The notes under the pieces: generated by a model | Database searches by the model: none | Told to the model about the DNA's origin: nothing | What the model saw: only the letters and a program-made list of their open reading frames with translations | In this document: piece after piece, positions 22,059 through 64,000 of the stretch | Layout: each line of letters begins with the position of its first letter | How positions within the stretch are numbered: the stretch's first letter is position 1 | From: Semisulcospira habei | Taxonomy: Eukaryota > Mollusca > Gastropoda > Semisulcospiridae | NCBI GenBank assembly: GCA_036245525.1 | Contig: BTPG01000003.1 | Span: 186,284,498-186,348,497 of the forward strand | Direction of reading: 5' to 3' | DNA: 64,000 bases | Position numbers and translations under genes: made by a program

Positions 22059-22195
22059 AAAAAGAAAAAGTCAAAACAACAACAACAACAAAACATGTTC
22101 AAGGTCTAACAAAAATCTTGTCATTGTCTCGTGCGAATATTATCCATCCATCACTAAGTTTCAGGCTTCGTGTTCACAGTGCCTGGGTACCAGGG

Positions 22196-22258
22196 GTTAG
22201 TTGCATGAGCGAGCTTAGTCCTGGCTGGTGCAGGATTAAGCTCGCTTATGCAACTGGT
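22196..22258. repeat. H6 hairpin
   Basis: GTTGCATGAGCGAGCTTAG mirrored by TAAGCTCGCTTATGCAACT. Confidence 0.85.
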
Positions 22259-22596
22259 TCCAGATCACGAGATTGTGCGAAGCGGAGGTACAGTCGTTTC
22301 GCAAGACTATCTTTCAAAGCCTTAAAAAAAATCGTGTTCTTGGCTAAAAGCAATTTTTACATTGTTCCAATTCCACCCCTTCCGATATTCCTATGTTGTG
22401 CGCTCCGATTTTTGTTTGTTATGCGCTCCGATATTCCTCTGTTGTGCGTTGGAGTCAGATGCAAAGTCTCCGTCACAAAAAGCTGTCAGAAATGTCAGTT
22501 TTGAGTTTGAGCATTTCATTGATTTGTTCAGTGGCTATCAGTTGAACAAGGACCAGTTGCATGTGTGAACACCCTGAGTTCCTGAGTAATCCCGAT

Positions 22597-22670
22597 TAAC
22601 CCATTCGAGACGTGCCTCATCCAGATACGCAACTGAAAGCTGTTTATTCGGATGCAGCATATCTCGAGAG
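22597..22670. repeat. H4 hairpin, degenerate
   Basis: TTAACCCATTCGAGACGTGC with a partial mirror GCAGCATATCTCGAGAGTG. Confidence 0.55.
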
Positions 22671-22764
22671 TGTTCAAACTGTTGTTTTCTGAATTAACGA
22701 CTAAGACATTGAACACGTAGATCGAAATGTCTAAATTTGGACCGGCGCGTCCACCGAAGAATAC

Positions 22765-22858
22765 AAACCAGTTCAGGAGATGTATCTACCGTATACAGGT
22801 CAAGGTTGGTGCCAGAACAGCTTGCCACCCGTGAACTATCAAGGTCGATGTTCATGCA
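22765..22858. repeat. H1 fragment
   Basis: Remnants GGTTGGTGCCAGAACAGCTT and GTGAACTATCAAGGTCGAT with most of the right stem lost. Confidence 0.5.
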
Positions 22859-23009
22859 GTGTGCTAGATGTGAAGAGATGAATTAAGAGTGCACCGACTT
22901 TGCTTGGAGATACGGCTGTGTTACAGTGACAGTCCCAGATTAATTCAGCCGTAATGACGCCCTCTGTCAAAGGACTCAAAAAAGGATTGAGCAAGCTTGT
23001 TTCCTCTGG

Positions 23010-23092
23010 GAGAGGCATAGATTCTCGTGGGTCCCGGTCCTGCAGCTTGCGACTGCAGGGGCTCACGAGAATATATGCCTCTTGCAGATGGA
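23010..23092. repeat. H2 hairpin
   Basis: AGAGGCATAGATTCTCGTG mirrored by CACGAGAATATATGCCTCTT. CGTG/CACG is matched. Confidence 0.8.
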
Positions 23093-23463
23093 GAAAGCTG
23101 GATGATGGACTTGTTTTGATCCAATCGAAGTTTTCAGACCAGCAGGTGACCACGTGCGAGGTGGTGACCGATGTTCCCAAAATGGTAAAAGCCTGCCACA
23201 GATCATTATTTCCCTTAGCGCTAGAAATTGTAGAAGTTTCTTTTTCCATCGCACACAAACCAGGAAGATCGCCAGTCCAGCCAATAGACGCGGGAGATAA
23301 TTTGGGTTCCCTGCGCACTCAAGTAAAAGTTGTGAAGTCTGTCCATTTGGCAGAGATCATGACGATCCCGCTGCCCTATTTATGTGCTATTCCTTTTCAG
23401 GGAAATTGTTTCTCGATCAGCGGACATAATGATGCATTGTTCTTCAATTTGTTTGTGAAAACA

Positions 23464-23507
<44 letters not shown>
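23464..23507. repeat. GT microsatellite
   Basis: About 21 units. Confidence 0.95.
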
Positions 23508-23510
<3 letters not shown>

Positions 23511-23670
23511 TTTTCGTTGGCTGTGTAAAAATGCCATTGTATTTTTTAGCCCATTCTTTGCAATGCGCTAAGCGCCATGTAAGTATATCCGCTATTATTG
23601 TTGTTATTATTATTTTTATTATTATTATTGGTAATAGTAGTAGAAGTATTTTATACACGTATTATCCATA

Positions 23671-25026
23671 TGGACCTGACGATGATGCACTGACTAAATG
23701 CAAATCCGCTGCGCCACCGCATCAAGGGAGGAAACGGGCGACACGCGCACGCGGCTATGCACTGTGATTCCAGAACAGTTTTCAACCCTAAAAGCAGCAA
23801 CCCACATAAAACCCCGAACTAAACGAACTCAGTAGATATTTTGCCACAAGTTACCTTGTCCGCCGATCAAAACTGATAGTTTAGCATCGAGGCTTTTGCA
23901 CCGTCAAGCGTCATTTTAGCAGACGTCCAGTAGGTTTTAGTCGAGTCCGGTTTTACGCGTCATGCTCATTTTTCATTGATTTATGTGATTTATGTAAATT
24001 AGCATATCCAATGAAATGAAAACAAAACTACATCTACTGTCGACATGAACGTGCCCGCAGCAATCGTTAGGTACGTATTTTCCCTAGCCCGAAAAGTTCT
24101 GCTTCGAGTCTGGTTCGAGCACTGCTCAGTTATCAACATCTTCGCGAGTAATTCGCTTCGGACTTCAGAGTAAACACGGCAGAAAGCAGCCTAGCCGGAC
24201 TCACGAAATCCAGGTGAAATTGAAATTGAAAAAGACGGGCTTGTTCAATAGCATGTCCGTTGAAAGGTCCTGGTAAATCAAAGTGGCACAATTGCAGTGC
24301 GCCTGAATTGATCAGCGCTCAGGTCGTACTCCATAGGCATTAGATTTCCCTGCCCCCCATAACCCGCCCGTCAGAGCCGTCCATTATCACTTCGGCGCCG
24401 TGGACGTTAAACCGCAAACTAACCATCTCGCAAACTAGCGTGCTCTTTAGCGCGTCACTATGGACGATCGGCAGTGCGAGCAGGAAAACTGCCCGTACAA
24501 AAACAGATTATTTCCCTGAAGAAGAAGAAGAGTTTGCATTAATAAGATGAAGCTGCTGTTGGTATAACAAAGTCAAATAGTTATACTAACTGTGAAACAA
24601 CATGGCATACCATATTCCGAAGCCACTGTGACTGGCTTCATCACCATTATGCAGTTTTAATGTACGTTGAGAGATCGTTTTCCTCTGCATTATTTCCACC
24701 AAAATAACAAAGGTTTTATTGTAACAATTGTATGACAAGAAGCAATCGTCCACATTCCTTTGTCAAAGTCAGCTTCAGTTTTGCCGCATATTACTTGTGA
24801 TTCACAACAAAACAGTAGATGGTCGGCTATGCATAAGAGCCATTCGAGTTGCCCACATTTCTTAGTTCGCCAAGTCTAGTCTGGGCTCAAAGTCGCGTAA
24901 TCTAGCGTGCGTTCTACCGCTGCTAGAGAACTCGCAACCGGCCTATTGAGCTAGATGCGGTAGCGCGCACGCGGTGGCGCAGCGGATTTGCATTTATTGA
25001 AAGCACCACCATCGTCAGGTCCCTAT
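23671..25026. mobile_element. 1.36-kb element bounded by ~50-bp inverted repeats
   Basis: Left arm 23671-23720 (GGACCTGACGATG ... GCAAATCCGCTGCGCCACCG) is inverted at 24970-25026. The interior has no long ORF, carries a truncated tRNA SINE at 24225 and is otherwise anonymous. Adjacent sequence outside the arms (TATTATCCATAT; CTATAGTATTA) may extend the repeat. Confidence 0.65.
24225..24426 (+). mobile_element. tRNA-derived SINE, 5'-truncated copy
   Basis: It matches the body and tail of the SINE at 18905 (AAAAGACGGGCTTGTTC, GTGGCACAATTGCAGTGC, CCATTATCACTTCGG) but lacks the tRNA head. It lies inside the inverted-repeat element at 23671-25026. Confidence 0.75.
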
Positions 25027-25080
25027 AGTATTACCATACTATGCGCGTTCACCACAGACGTGTTTTGTTAGTTGCTCGCT

Positions 25081-25123
<43 letters not shown>
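25081..25123. repeat. Poly-A run
   Basis: About 43 A. It lies 55 bp outside the 1.36-kb inverted-repeat element. Confidence 0.95.
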
Positions 25124-25125
<2 letters not shown>

Positions 25126-25208
25126 AAGTTAGGACGCATTTTGCTCTGTATGGCGACACTAATAAAATAAATGGACTACTGCATCGGACTGGCGTAAAGA
25201 TAATGTAT

Positions 25209-25285
25209 TTTGTCTGCCGGTAGCGCTTTTTGTACTGCAGGAATCGCCTCGACAAAATGTGCTACTCACAGCCATAGAGGTAATG
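25209..25285. repeat. H3 hairpin, degenerate
   Basis: GCCGGTAGCGCTTTTTGTAC with mirror ACAAAATGTGCTACTCACAG. Confidence 0.6.
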
Positions 25286-25419
25286 TTTTACAACTGCGCT
25301 TTTCACACAAACAATATAGAGATATAGTTACGCGTGCATTATTATGTCGCATTATTATGTCCGTACTCAGGGCTGAGTGGGTTAAACTTTCACAGCCTTC
25401 ATTTCGTCTCCGATTATTA

Positions 25420-25598
25420 TTACATCCTTAGGCTAACTTTAAAAAAAAAATTGCTATGAAAGCTACATTACAGATTAGGAAATGGATCAATCATTTTAGT
25501 GGAAGGATAGAATAGCTTGGCGCCCGAAGCACCACCCTTGAACTGACTATCAGTCAAATTTCTTTCAAGCAGTAGTGTATCAGGATAAAAAGGGTTCA
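25420..25598. repeat. H1 fragment, degenerate
   Basis: AGAATAGCTTGGCGCCCG and CACCCTTGAACTGACTATC remain. It ends AAAAAGGGTTCAA. Confidence 0.55.
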
Positions 25599-25769
25599 AC
25601 TAGAGATACGCGCTTTATCGCAATACCCAAACGTTACACTAAGAAATTAGGAGCAGAAGTACTACACTTGTGATGTGAGGCAGAGCCCCCAAGTCACACT
25701 CATCCGGTATGTGTGATGATGTGTGTCCGTACAGCCGTGGAGTGATCTCTGCATTGATCCGTGGTCATC

Positions 25770-25811
25770 TGCAAGAGGCATTGATTCTCAGGGGAATCAA
25801 AGCCTCTTGCT
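25770..25811. repeat. H2 minimal hairpin
   Basis: GCAAGAGGCATTGATTC / GAATCAAAGCCTCTTGC: only the outer stem remains, closed by a short loop. Its stem is re-matched rather than ragged. Confidence 0.75.
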
Positions 25812-26292
25812 TGAATGAGTAGGTCTTGCTACTTAGGGAGATGGAGAGGATTGGGTTTAGCTGCTGAATCGGGAGCTGTGAGATGATCAACGGGTGCTAA
25901 TGGACACGGGCCGGCGGCGTCTTAGATGTACGTTAGCGCCACCTACAATATTGCGTAACAGCACGGGGCCACCACCCGCTGTACCCAGGGGCGAATACTC
26001 CTCCCTGACTCGCCCGGGTTGCCGCCCCTAAGTGTGCGTTGGAGAATAGCTCCGGTCAGCTTTACGGGTGACTGCCCTCGCGCTATACTGGTTTCAGGGT
26101 AGCGAAGTCACTGACCACGTCGGGTAGCTAATCCGATTGACGGGTGGTCGGCTACCCCAAAATGTGATCGGCTGCTGATCCCCTGATTGAAATAAGAAGT
26201 GGGACATATGCTCGGAGGCTGACGAAAGACGTGAGAAACGGGACAATAGAAAGAGCAAGCGGGTCCGGCTATTGATGTATTGTGTGGACACT

Positions 26293-26359
26293 GGTGATAC
26301 AATACCCTGCAATGAGTCAACCGCATCGCGGTTGACTCAATGCAGGGTATTGTTTCACC
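26293..26359. repeat. Near-perfect 67-bp palindrome, single copy here
   Basis: GGTGATACAATACCCTGCA mirrored by TGCAGGGTATTGTTTCACC, with centre CCGCATCGCGG. It lies 0.7 kb before ELK exon 1. Confidence 0.85.
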
Positions 26360-26975
26360 TATCCTCCCCACTTTTTGTTTTGTTCTTCAGCTACTTTGAT
26401 CTCTTCTCACCTCGTCAGTATTGGCGTAAAATTTTTGGTCCGAGTGCTTGTTTGATCAGGCTACAAAGAACCGGTCATCATTGTTTGTGTTCCTAAGTTC
26501 AATGCACAGCTTGATCTTGCTCAGTTCATTGCTGACCTTTTGACTTGAGAAATTGGGCAAAAGTGAGCCGGTGTCTTCATTATTTGCTCTGAGTTCATTG
26601 GAGTAGGATGGGCGACATTTGTCTTAGGATTTCCAGCTGAGATCCCCGTGGTTGTGTCACTGTTAGTCTAGCATCTTCATTTGTGAGAAGTTAGTCTTGA
26701 TCAGACTTGTAATCTGCGACCCTTGTAGACGTTTGCATGTCAATAATATCTGGACTCTAACGCTTGCTTACATCAAGTTGTGGCTAGTCGAGTGGGCAGG
26801 CTTCGTTCACGACCAGCAGATTCTGTGCAGTGTGCAGTTTCCGTATTGGTTGTTCAAGTGGAGCAGCTTATGCGGTAGTGCTCAACTTGTATCTTCTGTT
26901 CTGTCAATCATTTCGGAAAAAAAAACATCGTGACTTAAAAGTTTTACTCCATGTCGTCGGAAGGATTTTGACTTC

Positions 26976-27053
26976 TGAACACATGCAGGCTCACTACCAA
27001 GGAGAGACTTTGTGAACGTTAAAGCGAGGTCCCTAAACTTTAAAACTTTCAAC
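26976..27053 (+). promoter_or_regulatory. 5' UTR segment of ELK exon 1 with short upstream ORF
   Basis: An ATG at 26983 opens a 10-codon ORF ending in TGA at 27013-27015, 38 nt before the proposed ELK start. Upstream ORFs of this kind often reduce translation of the main frame. No transcription start is identified. Confidence 0.35.
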
Positions 27054-60375
<33,322 letters not shown>

Positions 60376-60502
60376 CAAAAGTAGGCGCAGGCTTGTCCTA
60401 CTTGCTTCTGGAAGGGGTTGCAGGATGACTGGCCTGGTTAAGTGGCTTGCGAACGTGGACGCTGCTTACATCTTCATCACTTTTCACAGTTCCACAGCCC
60501 TC

Positions 60503-60573
60503 CGCAAGAGGCATAGATTCTCATGAGCCCCTGCGCCTGCAGGCCCAGGGGCTCATGAGGATCTATGCCTCTT
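60503..60573. repeat. H2 hairpin in the ELK 3' UTR
   Basis: GCAAGAGGCATAGATTCTCA mirrored by GAGGATCTATGCCTCTTAT, with tip CCTGCGCCTGCAGGCCCAGG. It starts 128 nt after the stop codon, so it is probably transcribed as a ~28-bp stem. Confidence 0.85.
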
Positions 60574-60898
60574 ATTTATACGTATTGGCCACGAACACGG
60601 AGATAGCTATAAAAGCCTTTTTAAGCTCTGACTATTCCTTCGACAGCTGGAGGTGCTTCGCTGCATTATTACACTTGGTACGGATTCTGAAAGTGGGTAG
60701 CAGATACATTGACTGCCTTGCCTGGTACAGAAGCAAGTGAGAAATGTAGCGCCATGGCTACATTGACTGATCGAATGATGTGGAACTGAGAAGAGTGAGA
60801 AATCTCCGTGCGAAAATGTCCGCGCTGCAAAGAAGTTTGAGAAACAGCAAGTGAATGACTTTTCAGTCGCAGCTCTCGTCGTTTTCTCTGAATAATTG

Positions 60899-60966
60899 TG
60901 CTGGTCAGTGATTCTGAATCTTACGGCTTTCAGTCGTGAGATCAGAAATCACAGACCGGGACACAT
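60899..60966. repeat. H7 hairpin, variant
   Basis: GCTGGTCAGTGATTCTGAAT mirrored by AGAAATCACAGACCGGGAC. Confidence 0.7.
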
Positions 60967-61259
60967 AATCATCTCAACAGCATGAACCGTTTGATCGACT
61001 GTTTATCGATATATTGATTGTTGTTGGAGGCGATCGTTGAAATCAAGATACTCGTGTATGTGTTGAATCCTTGACCTTCGTATCTCCACGAGCAGTTCCT
61101 ATTCTCGTAACTGTGATATGTGTCGTTGAGATTGTCGTTCGTTGTTGTTTCGTCTTCACGCCCTTACAGACAGACAGATGAAGACATGCGCTGAAGCCAA
61201 AGGCATTGTGTAGGCGACCAAGACCCATCCAAAGTATCAGGGACTAAGCACAGCAGACG

Positions 61260-61395
61260 TTAACCCATTCACAGTCGTAACACAGCCAAACTGTAAGAGG
61301 CATAGATCCTCATGAGCCCCCGCATTGCGGGGGCTCATAAGGATCTATGCATCTTACTGGTGTAAACCCTCATGCTAACATAACTGTGAGTGAGT
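61260..61395. repeat. H2 hairpin element
   Basis: TTAACCCATTCACAGTCG at left; hairpin 61290-61355 with tip CCCGCATTGCGGG. The right end is unclear. Confidence 0.75.
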
Positions 61396-61954
61396 CCCCG
61401 GGAAGTAGGCTAACACTTCTGTACAAGGACTCATTCTGGTCAAAAGGGGTCCCTCCAGGCCTCTAGATCTAGGCATAACTGGTGTAGTACAATGATTCCG
61501 GACATTGTTTTCATCTTTATAGATACTAGACTTGTGGACCGGGAGGTAGGCCTTTGGTCGTAAAATTATCTCTGAAATAGACTGCGTCTCAGGCATTCAG
61601 GGACGTAGACATATAACTCAAAGACTCTGGGAGGAGAACAACTCCTTAGATGCTCTGGATGGCAGTCTTGTAGATCTAAGCATAACTGTGGCGACGCGGA
61701 AACTTGACTGAACTAACGGTGCCTTGTGACTTGTGTGTCTCAGTGCTAAGTGTTGCAAACTGTGAGTATTACTCCGTTGTCATGTAAACAGCCTCCACCC
61801 ACCGACGACTTGCCGAGAGATGAGAGAAGTGTGTGGAAGTTTATGTGAGGATGTGTGTTTTTTTTTTTACATTTACCTAGCTGAAGTCAGGTGCCAGTTT
61901 TGATCGCCTCTTTCCTCCTTTGTGGTGGCTCTTTTTTTTTTCTTTTTTTTTTTT

Positions 61955-62005
61955 ACTCAGTCGCGACGTGCCGCAGCCGGATACGCGGCACATCTCGATT
62001 GTGTT
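61955..62005. repeat. H4 hairpin, degenerate
   Basis: TTTACTCAGTCGCGACGTGC with a partial mirror ending GTGTTAAG. Confidence 0.5.
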
Positions 62006-62017
62006 AAGTATTTTACC

Positions 62018-62140
62018 AAAGAGTCGGATGGACCATGATAGTTCAAGGGTAGTGCCAGATTAGCTTGGCGCCTTTATATATCATGTGCAATCTACTCCCG
62101 ACAGCTGGTATTGAATCTCGTAACACCTTAAAAGAAAATT
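62018..62140 (+). repeat. H1 fragment
   Basis: GGACCATGATAGTTCAAGGG through GCTTGGCGCC, then it jumps to a decayed right end; the right stem is lost. Confidence 0.55.
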
Positions 62141-62651
62141 GAGAAATTCCTGTTTTGTTTCGCTTGTTTTGGATGAATTCTGGCTCAGCAAAATCCATGC
62201 TCCACAGCTTCTGTATGTTCTGGATGAATTCTGGCAAAAAACATTTCTTCAAAACTTCTGTATCCACCCCAAATCCCATTACGATTTCTTTTTTATTCCC
62301 CCAGTTTTGCCTGAGCCACCGCGAGGAACCGGATAGTGCGATAACTGCTTCACCTAACACCTTTCACATTTTTTGCCCACTGCTAGGAAGATTTGTTTTG
62401 AACATGTGTTTGGGAACACAATGCGTCTGCCTTTTTTTCTTCTTTTTTTTTTTTTTAAGTCGGACGTGTTAAAAATATATTTCTGGCAGGCATGAGTGGC
62501 TGGAAAGGTTTATTGCTTGTTGTGATCAGATACACCCTGTCACTGTAAGAATGCCGTGTGACGATAGATGATTGGATCTCCTCCATGAATATTGTACAGA
62601 CTTTCTGACTTCATTCACTGTTGAATGGACCTGTTGTATTTTGACGTTCCT

Positions 62652-62705
62652 GTCTGTGATTTTGGACCTTAAGGCTGGAAGCCGTAACGTCCAAAATCAC
62701 ATAAT
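62652..62705. repeat. H7 hairpin
   Basis: CTGTGATTTTGGACCTTAAG mirrored by CGTCCAAAATCACA. Confidence 0.75.
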
Positions 62706-63112
62706 TGCACGCATAAAATCGTCCAGGTCCCAACCGCCGAACACTGAGCCTTGTTTATCATAATGCGACGGTCTTCTTATTAAAGGAGGACATTAAAGAT
62801 TTAGTATCTATACGATAGGCATGTAGTTCATATTCTGGAAGACTAGCATCGTGCGGTTTTTTTGGGTTTTTTTCTGTGACGTTTTGACGAGGGAAACTGC
62901 CCCAGATGCAGCAGTTTAAACGTTGTTAACTCAGTTCGTGATCTTTTACTATCGTTTTGCCGAACGCAGCACAGACCGAACAACGTTGTATGTTGGCACC
63001 GTCGTCAAAAGTAAACGTTAGCCGTTTTTGTTTTGACTAACTGCTCGCAAACGGTCGTAGTCTTACTTTGACGACTAACCTCAAGTTGAGGATTTAAATG
63101 ACGCCGATCTCA

Positions 63113-63178
63113 ACAAGAGGCATAGATTCTAATGAACCCCTGCTTTCAGCAGGTTCTCATGAGAATCTATGCTTGCAG
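63113..63178. repeat. H2 hairpin
   Basis: AAGAGGCATAGATTCTAATG mirrored by CATGAGAATCTATGC, with tip CCTGCTTTCAGCAGG. Confidence 0.75.
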
Positions 63179-64000
63179 ATGACAGAGAGACGATCAAAGA
63201 CTTGCCAACTTCCGAGGAAGGATTTTAGTCTTGATCGCCGGCGAAAACAGCAGCTGCTTGGTATGCTCAACTCATTGCATTGTTTTTGTCACGGTTTGCA
63301 GCAGTGAAGTGGGTCTTAGTTTTAGCCAAAACAAGACAAGGAGCCAACTTACGGTTCCTCGCGCCATTTCAACTCTTTTACGTCAAGGGAGCTGCCTGTT
63401 TTGCGAACGCATGCATTTGAGGCACGTGCAAAAACAGCGCGTGCCGCGCGTGAGTGAAGGCGTGTTTGGCGCGTGCACTGTGGTGTTTTTCCCGCCCTCG
63501 TGTCAAATCCAACCTGTACCCTTACCTTGTCAGGGCGCGATGTTTATGTTTGTCGGCTGTGGTTGTGGGTGGCAGGATGCCTTGTTTTGTATGCTCCGAC
63601 TTACGCAACTCTTGCGTGTAAAGTATAATATTCTGCGCTATTTGAATGTGTGTATGAGCTACCTTGACTTGTTAACACCCTTGTGTATGCAGACACTGGT
63701 ACTGTTTATATATCCGGTGGCTGCATGCGCAAGAGAGCTATTGAAACTCAGTGTATTAAAGTGTAATATGACATTATGTATGTGGTGATGCAGAATGAGC
63801 GAACTTGGACTATTGTTGTTTAACTGAATTTATATTATTATCGTGTTACCATTTCAAATTGTGTTGTTCTATTACCTGTATGCCTTGAGATTTCTCATGC
63901 GGCAGTTTGGTCTCTGAAATCAGTCCAGTTCTTCTTGAAAGTCTTCTTTGTGTGCATTCAAAATCACAGTGTAGCGCACGTTCCACACACAAAGACTGAT

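Larger units (their letters stand above)
60376..64000 (+). other. ELK 3' UTR and/or downstream sequence
   Basis: No canonical AATAAA was found after the stop. ATTAAA occurs near 62779 and 63736. H2 (60503, 61260, 63113), H7 (60899, 62652), H4 (61955) and H1 (62018) hairpins are scattered here. Nothing coding is convincing in 61390-61950 or 63180-64000; the 185-residue ORF at 63231 has no recognisable features. Confidence 0.4.

Noticed and set aside
27012..27053. Upstream GTG start for ELK exon 1
   Set aside because: An ATG with A at -3 lies in frame at 27054. Non-ATG initiation would need evidence not available here.

Overview
The window is animal nuclear DNA, most likely from a marine mollusc and probably a gastropod. 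That placement is inferred from intron-split coding sequence, 5'-truncated non-LTR retrotransposons, a tRNA-derived SINE, long GT/TC/TA microsatellites and very dense short inverted-repeat elements. I see no bacterial or viral gene organisation.

One host gene is clearly readable. It is a plus-strand ETS-domain transcription factor of the ELK subfamily, in five coding exons: 27054-27315, 27464-27529, 53310-53459, 58672-58964 and 59359-60375. Splice sites and reading phases agree at every junction, and the model encodes 595 residues. The ETS domain is in exon 4. Exon 5 carries a long Ser/Pro, Arg-Glu and His-rich region, then an ELK-type activation box (HFWSSLSP) and an FQFP ERK-docking motif. 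Exons 1-3 add about 160 residues before the usual ELK start (Met162). A CpG-bearing segment near 56.35 kb with NRF1-like and CRE-like sites could be an internal promoter for the conventional short form. A second promoter-like segment lies at 10.8-11.5 kb.

The rest is repeats. The dominant theme is a set of at least ten unrelated short palindromic (foldback) families, called H1-H10 here. There are well over 70 copies or fragments, roughly one per kb. Many end in TTAACC...GGTTAA, sit back to back sharing one TTAA, or interrupt one another exactly at TTAA, as expected of non-autonomous piggyBac-like elements. Their cores are near-perfect hairpins whose two arms change together between subfamilies. 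Other elements are a nested stack of three palindromes at 54.4-54.9 kb, a 777-bp element with 26-bp termini and TTA duplications, a 493-bp and a 1.36-kb inverted-repeat element, and three 5'-truncated LINEs (31.3-33.1, 39.4-41.05 and 50.5-52.95 kb, all minus strand). A non-tRNA SINE-like family occurs in at least six insertions, three with clear target-site duplications and two nested inside one LINE. There is also a tRNA-derived SINE and a 15-copy C-rich minisatellite.

Layout: 0-10 kb, hairpin elements and minisatellites. 10.8-11.5 kb, promoter-like sequence. 12-27 kb, inverted-repeat elements. 27.05-27.53 kb, ELK exons 1-2. 27.5-53.3 kb, a 25.8-kb intron filled with LINEs, SINEs, hairpins and microsatellites. 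53.3-60.4 kb, ELK exons 3-5 with more hairpins between them. 60.4-64 kb, 3' UTR or downstream sequence with further hairpins.
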